Program-made: the position numbers and the translations under genes | NCBI RefSeq assembly: GCF_035594125.1 | Contig: NC_087178.1 | Coordinates: 8,106,001 to 8,170,000 of the forward strand | Direction of reading: 5' to 3' | Origin: Scylla paramamosain | Lineage: Eukaryota > Arthropoda > Malacostraca > Decapoda > Portunidae | Length of the DNA: 64,000 nt | Part shown: positions 28,101-39,909 of the stretch, piece after piece | How positions within the stretch are numbered: position 1 is the stretch's first letter | Layout: each line of letters starts with the position of its first letter | The notes under the pieces: generated by a model | Database searches by the model: none | What the model was told of the DNA's origin: nothing | The model's input: only the letters and a program-made list of their open reading frames with translations

Positions 28101-29835
28101 AAGTACAAGGCAGCTGCAAGGTTAGGGTTCCTTCACTGTACAGTCAGCCATGCACACTAAGACAAGCAACACCTGACATTGCTTCTTTTTGGAAGAACAG
28201 CTTGTGGATAAGGGAATCCCAGTCCTCTTTTGTCATTTTTGTTTCCTTTTATAACACACATGCAGTATTAAGATATGTATTCAATATGCCTGTCTCAGAA
28301 ATCATTGTGTGTTTCTAGGTTTGTAAAACTGCTAAGATCAAGAACTACAAAGATCACATACTACAGTGACCAAGCCAAGTTTTACCTCATGGAAAACTCT
28401 CCTAATCCAGACTTTGTGGGACACTTTTACCATGGTAAGACACATGAAACTTATCATATATTTGTCTTATACTTTATAGGAATGGTCATGACTTAAGACC
28501 TCTTGCAATCCTCCCTCTCTTTCCCAAGGCACCAAGATCACCCAGAGTAATAACAGTGTGGTGGTGAGGGAAGCAAGTGGGGTCTCTCATACCAGGCAGC
28601 TTTCTGCAGCCTCACAGGCCTTTCCAGTCCACCTTCATCCCCTCCTCAAACACTTCAAGGAGGTAATCTCAGTTTCACTCTTATTTATGTCACTTTCCTC
28701 ACAACCTGACTATATCATCCATAGATTTGCTTTGCTATTTATTTCTATATTTTTGTTTTAGATATACCTACTATGTTTGTGTAGTTGCTAGAATATGTCT
28801 CCTTGCAGGTTCTGAGTCACTGCCTGAGTATTGAGCAAGTGCTAGATGACCTTGCTCATAAGACAGAGTTAATTTGTTTCCCTGCCATCATGGGATCCAA
28901 GCCACCAGCAGCTTCCTCCCCACCTGCGTCCACCAGAAGCAGAGGTCATCCCACCTACGATAAGGAAAACCTGTCTCCTTCCTCCTTGCAGTCCTTCAGG
29001 TCTCCACATAATATCATGGCCCAGGTAATAACTTCTCCATATTACTGGTATCACATATCCTTAATATTCTTCACCAGCTCTCTGTAACTGATATTGATCT
29101 CATATTATAGAGACCCTACCAGCATCTACATAGAGTACTCACATGACTACACTCTGACAGTGTTCATATAGAGATGGAGAAGAAAATATGTAAAAGGGAA
29201 GACTGGCAAATTTGTTTTCTTGTCAGATCTGCTAACTTATTATTTTCCTGACAGCTTGGATCATTTGAGGGGTCATTGGCAAGTGTTCATGTTGGTGGCG
29301 TTGGTGGTGGTGTGCCTCCTGTTATCCGACTGCCTCTCAACCCTCACTCTTCCAATGCCCATCCTCAGCTCTCAGAACAACTCAAGACTTCATCTGTTCG
29401 AGTTTATGTCCAGAATATTGGCTGGGCATCAAAGGTAAGAGAAGACTATCACAATAATAACTTCCATATTAGACAATGGGGTGTCTAAAAATTACATGTT
29501 AGACATTTTCAGCTAAACTGCAGAAAAATCAGTCTTACCATATTACTGTTTACTGTGTGAAAATAACAATGTATGGGAATGAAATGTAACTTGCATTTTG
29601 CCAGCAGGGAAGCAGTGGAGAAGTTTTGGTGGAGTACTTGGATGGCAGTCGTGTGCAAGTGAGCAGCAACTCTCCCAGGGTGGTGTTCACGGAGGCCTCA
29701 GGTGCATCCACCACCTACTCAGTCAAAGACAATCTGCCTCTTGTCCTAAAAGAAAAACTGGCACAAATGGAAACTGTTCTGGACTGCTTGGCTCAGTCCA
29801 CAGTACCCAAAGCCTCAAATGTGGACCACAGGTAG
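23422..29835 (+). CDS. PLK4: Serine/threonine-protein kinase PLK4 (SAK)
   Basis: PLK4 is the centrosomal kinase that triggers centriole duplication. Exons: 23422-23457, 24199-24294, 24853-25063, 25207-25405, 25661-25814, 25920-26248, 26449-27790, 27978-28120, 28319-28434, 28529-28662, 28809-29024, 29255-29434, 29608-29835. They join in frame to about 1127 aa, longer than human PLK4 (970 aa). The start at 23422 is the only ATG in frame with exon 2 after an upstream TAG. Kinase domain ~14-267: GKGGFATV (21-28), catalytic Lys43 in [13 protein letters not shown] (136-143), DFG (156-158) and a T-loop with GTPNYIS. A DSGMYT phosphodegron (281-286) follows the kinase, where SCF/beta-TrCP (Slimb) binds PLK4. 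A long Ser/Arg/His-rich linker is encoded by the 1.34 kb exon 7. The cryptic polo boxes begin near residue 733 ([20 protein letters not shown]), and a third polo box lies in the last two exons ([13 protein letters not shown]). Confidence 0.95.
23480..24060. repeat. Purine-rich degenerate minisatellite in PLK4 intron 1
   Basis: Almost 600 bp of one-sided G/A sequence is built from variants of aatcactgggatgcttagga followed by aggggaga or aggggagagtaagag. It starts 25 bp after the PLK4 exon 1 donor and fills most of intron 1. The Pro/Ser/Phe-rich frames on the other strand are artefacts. Confidence 0.85.
24310..24490 (-). mobile_element. Solo LINE 3' end
   Basis: A TTTATTTATT tract precedes aaggggagagactgaccaac and gagcaacaaaaaagtg, which resemble the poly(A)-adjacent end of the LINE at 44.5 kb (ggaggaacactggtcaaagg, gcaacaaaaatcc). 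It is read as a severely 5'-truncated copy on the minus strand in PLK4 intron 2. Confidence 0.5.
25491..25672 (+). repeat. 100-bp tandem duplication carrying a decoy splice acceptor
   Basis: The block from attgtagaagcatatgaga through ggcagccctgaggt occurs twice, at 25493-25569 and 25593-25669, offset by exactly 100 bp with scattered mismatches. The second copy holds the true acceptor and first codons of PLK4 exon 25661-25814. The first copy holds a matching but unused acceptor at 25560. Confidence 0.9.
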
Positions 29836-30427
29836 CACACAGCTCTCTATATTTATTTCCAGAGATTGCAAATATTTCAAACAGCACTCTTGACATACAA
29901 AGTGCTTTATTGCTTTATAGGATTGAATATGAAATTCAAACATTGCATTGCTTTTTAAGGTAACTTGACTAACAATATGACTGCCATAAAACTAAACATG
30001 CCAGGTTCAGTTTATGACATTCAGAATACAAGGTATTTATAATATGAATCTCATGCTAAGTAAATTGTGACTGGTCTGACACTCTTTTTAGCGTCTTCAT
30101 ATCAAGCCCATGCAGACTGTCTATGCTGCCTTTGTCTCTCAGTCTTCTGATTGTCATTCTGCTTTTCAGTAAAAAGGGATCATTTCTAGTGAATGTGGGT
30201 TGGATAACTGAAAAATTTATAAGAATGTGTAATACTTGCACCTAAAGCAATTTTGAGTATCATGAACATATTGGAAATGTTATTACTATATTTTCAGTGG
30301 ATGTTTTTTAGTCTTTAGTAATTAGTGTTTTCTATTTTAATGTTTATTAAAACTCTCCTCACCAAGTGTATATATAATGTACAGTGTAAATTGTTTATCT
30401 AGTGACAGGTTTTTTTTTTTAATTTAT

Positions 30428-30433
30428 AATAAA
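30428..30433 (+). terminator. Candidate poly(A) signal of PLK4
   Basis: AATAAA lies 593 bp after the PLK4 stop codon, just after a T tract. Later AATAAA motifs exist, so the 3' UTR could be longer. Confidence 0.45.
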
Positions 30434-32742
30434 TGCTAAACTCAAGAAAAAAGGACTTTGTAATTTCCTTAAAACTCCACACTTCTGCTGCTTACAGCTA
30501 TGTATATTTATGTACTTGCAGGGGACTCCCAGTAAGTCTTCAGATGTGAGCCAGACAGGTGAATGAAAGATGATGTTTTTTGTAGTAATTTTAGGCACAC
30601 GAATACTAACGTAATAACTGGGCTGATCCCTGACACACACATCATGAGAAAATGTGACTACCGCTACAACTCTCACTATAATGCTAACAACTTAAAAGAG
30701 TACAGCAATGGTTGTGAAGGAAGAGACTATGTACAAAGGCTTACATACATAGTATGCAGGTTCTTAAGATAAAAATTCACAAATGTAAGAATTAACTTAA
30801 TAAATTGCTCAATGTTATAACCTCTGTAAAATGTGCTTTTTCTTATGGAAAATGCAGATATAATATATTCAAAAGAAACCCATCCCTCCCAACCCCAGCC
30901 TGTGACTTGCACCGGCTCCCCCTCACACCAACACTGATTGCTAGCCACAGCCCTCAACCTGACCCACACTCCTTGCAGTAGGAAAAGGCTGAGAGAAATA
31001 TAGAAATATATGTAAGGATCTGGACACAGGAATATACAAGAGATACCAGATACAGCACCAATATGATGACTGTAGTGTTCCATCAGCCATGCAACACTGG
31101 AGTGAAAAATGAAGTTAAGAGTAATAGCAGCCCTTTTCTAGTGTACAGTGTTTGATGTATTTGTGAGGCAGATCTGATCAGATTGTAGTGTACATGCACA
31201 CACGCACATAGCTCAAGTTCACACAAGTTACACATTCATCAGTTCCTTCTCACTCTTTAAACTGCACACTATTCATCACAAACAAAATGATACTAAAGTA
31301 CAGACTGTGCTTGGGCTGAGAGTGTGGGGCTGTGAGGGGCTGGTCAGTCTGCACCACAGGACCAACTCTCAGTCTAACCACACCAGTATAAAGGCAACAG
31401 TACTTGTTATAACAAAAACATCACAAAAACGAGTATAGTACTGTGAAGGATATTAAAGCCATTACTTAACATTGGGGTATGTCCAAACAAAAATAACATG
31501 TCCCTCAACAACTGAGAAACTGAGCTCAACACACAATTAGTGAACATTAGGTAATTAAATATATTCCAATTCTGAGATGTAGAGTTAGATAAACATGCAA
31601 GGTGCAAGTGTTTCTCCTGCTTATGAAGTCAGGAGGATAAAATAAATATACATTTGGTGCTCAGACAAACAGGCTACTGGTTAATGAACTCAAAAATTAT
31701 GTACACTGTGAAACTATGTAGCAGGAAGGTGATCTTGTACTCTATCTCTAACTCAACTGTAGTCAACACGTGTCTATAACAAAGCCTGACGGAAAGTAAA
31801 GATGGAGTACAAAGTTTGGGTGAAAGGTGACAGACAAGTGAAGACTCTCACAGTTGATGGATGGACTATGTGATCAAGAAATGTGATAAACAAAACTGGT
31901 AGTCATTGTAGTAAGCACTATATGGATTAATATAATTCTTAGAATAAACGTACATACAACAAATAATTACATACAAGTTCCACATTTCCACATCCATAAC
32001 TGCAGTTGGAGTGCCAGAATGGAAGGCAGAAAACATGCCAAAACTATAACCATTAGAAAACATCACATTTTCTATATCCCTCTTCAATGGTTCTTAGATG
32101 GCAGTGCTCAAACAACCTCTTCACACACTGTGGTGACTTGATGCTGCTGCTTCTCCATACTAACTGTATTAAGCCCCGTAATAACCACCAAGTAGGCTAA
32201 CAAACTTATTTTTGTCCACCCTTGATGAAACTTTTGAAATATATTTATGTGCAAGACCATATGCTGGCTTATGTGCAGAGATATGTTCAAATCTGTTCTC
32301 TTTAAAATATTCAGTGTTCTATTATGAACAAAATAAGAACTAACTCACAGAACCAATATCTTCCCACCATGTGGCATTCCTCTTGACTTTCTGGCCCAGC
32401 GCAATAGTATCATTTTGTCCTCATTTAACTACGAGAGGTAACAACAACAACTTAATCACCAAGTTATTATTCAAGTCTTGAGTCCAACATAATGTAGTTA
32501 CAAATTTAACCAAGTGAGGAGGAGAAATATGGCAATCACAAGCTAATGAGGGAAAAAAAAGATCACTACTCGCCTTCCCTCGGGGTGGAGGAGCACCACA
32601 CAGCTGGAGGCTCTTGGTTCCTGTCTTGTTATCACTACTGAAGAACAATGGGGAAGTTGGGATTCCCTAATGGCTGAACACTGGCATTAGTCACAGAGAT
32701 GGTCATGTCAGATGTCTACCAAATCATTCAACAAAGGTGATC

Positions 32743-32748
32743 TTTATT
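32743..32748 (-). terminator. Candidate poly(A) signal of the BTB-BEN gene
   Basis: TTTATT on the plus strand reads AATAAA on the minus strand, 528 bp beyond the stop. A/T-rich sequence near 33050 offers alternatives. Confidence 0.35.
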
Positions 32749-33275
32749 GCATCCCTAAAAAGTGGTTTACAAAGTAAAGTAATGGAATTCTAAGAGAAAA
32801 TACATAATATGAATTAGTAATACAAATACTTCAATATTCACACTGGATTTGTCAAAGGCCGTATAAAATTAAGTATAAAATCTTAATGACAGTCCTAATG
32901 ACCAGTTATCTACATTTCCTGACACTAAGCATCACTTGAGTTATTAATTTCACCATCTGATGAGAAATAAAATCTGATCAGTAAATGTCCGAGACCTTCA
33001 AGAAGCAACAGATAAATTTTTATATCACATAGTGAAAAAAAATTTAATACAAATAAATATTTATAAAAAAATAATTGCATAAATCAGATCTTTCATGCAT
33101 CAAAACTTGGCATGAATAACAAGTACAAGTGATTTCTAAGCTCCGTGACAGAGAACCTCACCTGTGACATCTCTACAGGGGGTGACGGCTACCCTCCTGT
33201 TGATATAAAACCTTTTTATGTATATTTTGTAAATTTGCACTGGAATTTGAAGGGAAAAGACAAAGACAAACCTCA

Positions 33276-36200
33276 CTACATGTGCAGACTTGGCTCCATG
33301 GATTCAGAGGTGGGTAAGGTCGCGTGTGGATACGTGTAGGAGAGTGCTGCAGGATGGGGTGTGGCCTGGCTCATCTCTAGCCTGCGCAGGTAAGTGGGAT
33401 CAGCAGCTGCCATGTGGTGGGGGAGGTACGCCTGACTGACGTGTGGCGGCATCACTGTGGGATACGAGTACTCCTGCGGGAGGTACTGGGAGGCAGCAGG
33501 CAACTCGGCTTTCACTAGGTTCTCGTGACAGAGTTTAAATGTCTTATCTGCGCCAGTGGCAGGGGAGGAAGAGGAGGAGGGGAGGCTGGGTGTGGCCACT
33601 GGAGTAGGGGTGGCTGAATTAGAAGGCTGACCCTGATCACCTGGCCTCACAGCTTTGTCCAGTCTACTGAAGTAAGATGTGTCCCCATCTCTTTTACCAT
33701 CCTTATCCTGCTGCTGGCTCTGACCTGAGGCATATGTTGGTCTTCTTGAGTCTTTGGAGGGTGCTTTCTCCACGGTGACATTTGGTGTCACCATCGGGGG
33801 CCCCTTGTCCTTTTCGCGGTCTGCTGACTTCTCAATAGACACCAGGGCCCGCGGAGACTCTGCAAATCTGCTGCGCCGTCTCTGTACTGGATTCCGCTTC
33901 GGCAAAATACCCCCAAATTTTTCCTGACTACGGTATATGCGGGATTCTGTGTTGAGCTTGCGTCGTATTGCATTTCTTACTTGTTTTTCATCTATGGCGG
34001 GAAAGTTCCGTATTGCATCATCTGCAAGACAGTTGAGATTAGTCCACAGAGGCTCTGAATCTGACAGAAACCAAGTGATCATCCTATGGTGTAAGATAAC
34101 AGTCACATCATCCCTTGTATTTGAAGTGACAACATAATTTCAAATGGCACAGGACAAAGATATCACTAATAATTTTTTGACATATGCTAAATTCAAATTA
34201 CAAAAAATTACATCATATTACTCAAATGTATATGGTGCTTTAGCATTGTGAAATAAAGGGAACACCAATGAGTCACTAAAAAATGCACACAAGACAACTC
34301 AGAGTTGATGATGAATAGAGCCACAAAGGATAGACTGAAGGGTGAGGGTGAGAGCCAAGCAGACCTCCACTACTGGCTGAGAGGAGCCTTACGTGTGATG
34401 ACCCTGATGATGCAGGGGTCGAGCTGGTTCTTGTTGGAGGGTCCTTTGTCTTTGTTGGCAAAACATTCCCCCCCAGTGAGGGAGGAGGAGGCCAGCACTT
34501 CCACAGGAAAAAAGTACCGAAGGAGGTCATTGATGTAGCGATTGGCATTGGTGCGACGAAACTTAAAATAATCACTGGCAGGTATGGTTACTCCACCACC
34601 CAAGTCCAGCTGGGGGAAGGAAATGAAGGTGTTTAACTGGTGGGACTGATGATGATTCTGACACACATCACACAAAAATCTGTACCTGAAGTCATAGGTT
34701 ACAAAATCCACAACTCAAGACTGGAAAAACCCAGTAATGGACTAACCATGTCTTCTGAAACCCTGGGCAAGTCAGGTATTGGCGCCGGAACATCATTGGT
34801 GCAGTCATCTGATATTATTGACGATATCTTGGGCTTCTTTGGGGTGGTGGTGGTGGTGGAGGTAGTGCTTGTGTGAAGAGGCTGATCATCAAGTTCACCA
34901 TCTGAGAAGTTAACCAGGGAAGTTTCTGAATGGTCCATGTCGTAGGGTCGTTTCCGCTCTGGACTCACCATGACATTGGGCTCCAAGGCTCCCGACACCA
35001 CTGACCGATCTGAGGTGGGTATTCCTCCATTCTCTGACAGTGCAGCCTCACGGGCAAACATTCCAAGGCCTCGGATCTGTCAGGAAGAAGGGGAAATGAT
35101 ACACAGTTATCTATATAACAATTTACATATTCCAAGCCAAGCCTTTAAATACAATGAAAGGCGAGTTATAATGTCACAAAAGATCATCAATGCCAGCTAA
35201 GATTACTAAAATGTCATGAGCTAGGACTGAATTTCCAAAGTTTAGACAAAAAAACCATATTACCAACCACCAGACACCCTATAGAACAATACTCCAAAAC
35301 AGATTAGATAATGCCATACCTGCAGGCCTTCAGCAGTCTTGAGCAGGCCAGTAAGGGACTCCTGGGGGATGTGGACAACACCTCTATACATGAAGTCCAA
35401 CAATGCTTCCATGTCCTCACTCTTGACATCCTTCATGTACACTACCAAAACATTACCAAAAGACAGTGAAGTCATGCACCAGGAAGAATAATTCTAATCT
35501 AAAAGTCTAATACCTATGAGACAGATCATATCAAGTAATTCTCATATCTACTTTGAATTTATAACAAAGAGCATGTTTCCCAGCTTTCCTAAATAAATAG
35601 CACAGCATGCTAACTCACCAATAGGGTGTTTGCAGGGGTTGGTGGTGAACATCTCCTTGAAGTACTCACTGCACATCGACAGGACAAACTTGTGGGCAGG
35701 GAACAGCTTGCCGTCACAAGCCAACGTGGCATCTATGAGGGATTCCTGCCGCGAAGATGTGTGGGATTGAATAACTGTATACTTCTCTTAGACACTCTAT
35801 CAACTCAGTGTCTGAGATAAGATCTATGTACATCAAATATTAATTTATCACAGTATCAGTAACTTGACCAACCACACGAAACTTACCTCCTCTCGTAATG
35901 AGAACAGAAGCTGTGATAAGGTGGTGAGGTGGTTATTCCACCTCAAGGCTATCATCTCCTCATCTGAATTCGTCCTGAAAAAGTTATGGGCTTAATTTGA
36001 AGTTTCCAGTTTAGATTATAAGAAGCTAAAGGACAGACCAAGAATGTTTAGTGTAGAAGAGGAGGACATGCCAGACACTATCATCTCTGTTATGCACTCA
36101 GCACACAGAGACTAGTCTTTGACAGAAAAGCAAGTCATTCCATGGAGAATCAGGCTAATACCTTCTTAGGTCCTCCAATTAGCAGTCAAAATGCCAGAGG

Positions 36201-38093
36201 CACCTCTGCATTGGGGAGATCCTGAGGAGGGATTGGAGTGATGGCACAAGAAACAGATATGAGGTTGTGATTGGTCAAGTCCAATAGAGAAGACAGAGTG
36301 ACAGTATAAGTAGAAGGAGGTTAAGAAAAGGTCAAGAATGTCGGGCATATCTCCAAGTCTGAAATATGGGTAGTATGATGCACCAGTTGTTATAGGTTAT
36401 GGAGGATAGCAAAGTTAAAGGCTTGTTCACCAGGTTGGTCAGTGAAGGGAGAGGAAAGCCAAAGCTGGTGGTGAACACTGAAGTCTCCAAGAATGGAGAT
36501 CTCTGCAAAAAGGAAAAGTCAGGGTGTGTTCCACTTCAGAAGTTAAATAATCAAAGAATTATTATAATCAGAGGAATTATGTGAAAGGTATACAGCACAG
36601 ATAAATTTAGTTTGAGAGTAACTCTGTAGTCATAGCAAGATGGTGGAAAATTTGGAAGATTCAAGAACGTGGGGAAGAGAGCAAGTTAGGTTGTTGCACA
36701 CAAAGATGCAACATCAAGCTCTGGATTGAAAATGAGAATAGAGAAAGTAGGCGGGAAAAGAGAAGGGGCTCCTGACACTTGCCTCAGTCACCAGTGTTTT
36801 GGTGAGGAGAGGTGGTGTTCCACAGATTGAGAATTAGATCTAAGGCCATGAATGTTGCAAAAGTTAATGAAGAAAAAGTTGAGGGAGCTGTCACGACACT
36901 TAGGGTCAACACCAAAAGAGCAGTCTGATCTGGGGACATCTATGGTCTCCTATCCAGACAGGGACTCCAAGGCTGGTGTATGAGCTGCCATATAATTTTG
37001 AATTCTGACAGAAGGGTATGCATGTGTTAAGTGCATGTTGAGTTGTGAAGGAAGAGAGTTGCCTTTAGAGGGCAGGTTGTGACTGTCCCCTTGTGTTGTG
37101 AGGCACAAAAGGAAATGTTCAGTGAGGTCACTCCTGGGTTATTGATAAGTTCACAGCACCTCCTGATCCAGTGCTTAAGATCTCACTGGGAGTAATTATC
37201 ATTTCAGCAAGTGTCTACTGCTTCCTCCTGGGCAGTGAAAATGCTGATTTGGTTATCTGATTTTTTTTTTTTTATAGTCACTGGTCATTATCCACACATC
37301 ATTTGGCAATTCTTATCATATGACTGGGTAAGCTGGCATGCTACGATCTTGACAAGTACTCAAACACTCTCCAATGGCAAGCCAATTTTAATATTCTACA
37401 AATAAAAATCTTGTCATGTACATTTTTTTCATTATATGCATTCAGTAAACTTTACAATGATTAAAGATTTTACAAAAGATCTCTTTTGGGTATAAAAACC
37501 CTTCTACACAGCTAGGAAAGTAATGTTTAAGGTATAAAAATCTGCAATTAAGAACATATCAAATATTAAAAGCATTTCAAGCTTAAAACCAAACTGTATC
37601 TAAGAGGCAATAATCAATGGGGTAACAATCCTTTTCTTTGTAAAACCAAACTCTGTCCAAACCTTTTGACAAGCAGTGCCTAGACTGTCATCAACAACCC
37701 TCCTATTTGATGCTCACTCAGTACTTTCACTTGCATGACACTTTCACGAGGTGAAGAAGCAAAGTCCACTCCACGTCCTGCATTAGCCTGGGCCTGCTGC
37801 ACCCCCGCCCTGGAGGCTGCCCTTGTGACAGCCACTGCTGGGGTCAGCCTGGGCCGAACCACACCACCTGCCCGTCCACCACCACTACACACTCCCTAGC
37901 TACCATCCTGCATTGAGTCCTCCCACACCCATGCCTCGCCGCTTCATTCATTAAAGGCACAAGTGATTCATATTGGTTAAATATTGCATTAAACTGGCGA
38001 GCGCCATGACGCCGCCAGGGACGGGAGTGGTCGGGGCGCCAAGATGTGTGTTCCTCGTCCCGCCGCCATCACCGCCGCCCTTCACACTCACAT
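33276..38093 (-). CDS. BTB/POZ and BEN domain protein (NACC-like architecture)
   Basis: This is a nuclear transcription regulator by domain content: BTB mediates dimerisation and co-repressor binding, and BEN mediates DNA or chromatin binding. Coding exons: 38092-38093 (AT only), 35887-35974, 35619-35745, 35320-35441, 34747-35076, 34393-34609, 33276-34021, giving 543 aa. The BTB domain (~8-110) has the arthropod pattern ALRWNNH, then [28 protein letters not shown] and LLKTAEGLQ. The BEN-like region is split over two exons. It carries [18 protein letters not shown] with SSSLTGGE, then [20 protein letters not shown]. The C-terminal third is low-complexity (Ser/Pro/Tyr). The BTB-plus-BEN order and length match vertebrate NACC1/NACC2 (~527-587 aa), but orthology is not shown. 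The ATG is created by splicing: exon 1 ends ...GCAGCCAT and exon 2 begins GACG. If that exon 1 is wrong, the next in-frame ATG is 7 codons later. Confidence 0.85.
35999..37120 (-). mobile_element. Internally deleted jockey-type LINE copy in BTB-BEN intron 1
   Basis: 35999-36063 matches the 45175-45240 part of the 44.5-47.2 kb LINE (gaagtttccagtt, gtttagtgtagaagag). From 36064 it jumps to sequence matching 46614 onward (atgccagacactatca). 36418-36510 matches 46980-47075 closely. Further right it continues into endonuclease-side sequence not present in the other, 5'-truncated copy. Frames are broken. The right boundary is approximate. Confidence 0.8.
37680..37892 (-). other. Unassigned open stretch in BTB-BEN intron 1
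   Basis: A minus-strand frame of 70 codons, GC-richer than its surroundings, reads Gly/Arg/Ala-rich and ends at 37680. I do not recognise it. It could be an old retrocopy fragment or chance. No splice partner or poly(A) signal supports it as a gene. Confidence 0.2.
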
Positions 38094-38563
38094 GGCTGCC
38101 TTCTTGTTCTCCGCCAGCTTTTAGACCCTCAAACTAGGGCGTAAGAGGCCTAGAATGAAGGATTCAGCACAAAGATGAGCGAGGTGCAGCGCTCCTGGGT
38201 TCCTCCACCAATATGTAAACAAATGCCGGGGTGTGCAGGGCTGCCATTGGGCCATTGTGCGCAGGGTCCCTCCCCGCCAGCCAGTCACAACCCACTCGCC
38301 GCAGCGCCGCCTTCTCATTGGTCTTCCGTCACCGAGCGCCCAGGGAAGTGTGGCAGAGACGGGGAGGACAGGGGGAGGAGGGGATCACTGGGGGATCTTT
38401 ACACCTTATGGCAAATTGTACTAATATGTAAATCACCCATGGTCACTTTAATGGCGGTGCATTTATGGGAAATGTTACTTTAAGGACGAAATATCTGCTA
38501 CTGGGGGTTTTCTACGGTAAATGTGCATTCGAGTGAGGGCGAATTTTATATTTTATAGCAATG

Positions 38564-38594
<31 letters not shown>

Positions 38595-38811
38595 TGTGTT
38601 GTCTTTCTTGTTTAGGAATGATATTTTTTTTTGTATTTATTTATTTTTCATGTAATTATAGCTCGTCAAAACTCATAACATCAATTAGGATCATGAAAAA
38701 AAAGATAAGATAAATAAAATAAAAATCCTGAAGAAATGAAGAATTGAATGCAGTACTCAAAATACATGTATTAATTGACTTTTCTATAGTAGGAGGTATA
38801 TAGCAAGAAAC

Positions 38812-38951
<140 letters not shown>

Positions 38952-39532
38952 GAATCATAACGCCCACAGAAGCAGACCGAATCCTCAAAATCTCGTGATG
39001 CTTCGGAGACAACTAAACCGGAGCCCTGCGTGTCTTGGCCAAAGCTCGTGTTATTTGACGTAAATGACGTGGACCAAGCTCTAATTGGTAAGTAATCCTC
39101 TCTTAACAGGGGATATTGATATTCTTACGTGCATGAATGGTGGTTGGAGTGAAGGAAGAGGTGGAAGTGAGCGAGCAGAGTGGAAGGAATGGCCATGTTA
39201 GTCTTTGAGGTTGACCACTTTGAAGGAAGTAATGTTACAGGCTCTAAGTTTATTTCCAAGCTACCTTTACAACTTTGCAATAAAACTGAACGTATGAATA
39301 GTGACAGGGATCAGGGATATATGAAAAGGCGAACGGAAGACAGCAGGAGAAAGGTTGAGAATTTGTGAACAGCAGTAGTCACATAGGGCGCGGTAATATT
39401 TTTTTATTTAGACAAACTAGTTCTAGGCCTGCTTTTAAATGTGTATCATTGCCACCCGGTTTTCAATCTTAGATAACACAGAAATAAGCCAAATTCTCGT
39501 CTATGGGGATAAATTTGTCATATATGTATTTC

Positions 39533-39697
<165 letters not shown>

Positions 39698-39909
39698 TAT
39701 TTATTTTTTTTTTTCATTCAGGTTTTCATTGGCATTCCCTTTTTGAAGTTAAGGTCACAAAAGTCAAAATGCGACCTGATATATTTGCCTAATCTTAACA
39801 AAGAACGACTTCACCACATGGGTCACAGTAATAGCTATAACCAATGCCAGACGAAACAGAGCACAGAGCATGTACAATATTTTGATCCTTCACACTGTAG
39901 GTGCAGAGG

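Larger units (their letters stand above)
29836..33275. other. Convergent region between PLK4 and the BTB-BEN gene
   Basis: This is the 3' flank of two convergent genes. I see AATAAA for PLK4 at 30428-30433 (another near 30797) and TTTATT, read on the minus strand, at 32743-32748 for the BTB-BEN gene. No exon, RNA gene or recognisable element stands out in the 3.4 kb. Much of it may be 3' UTR. Confidence 0.6.
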
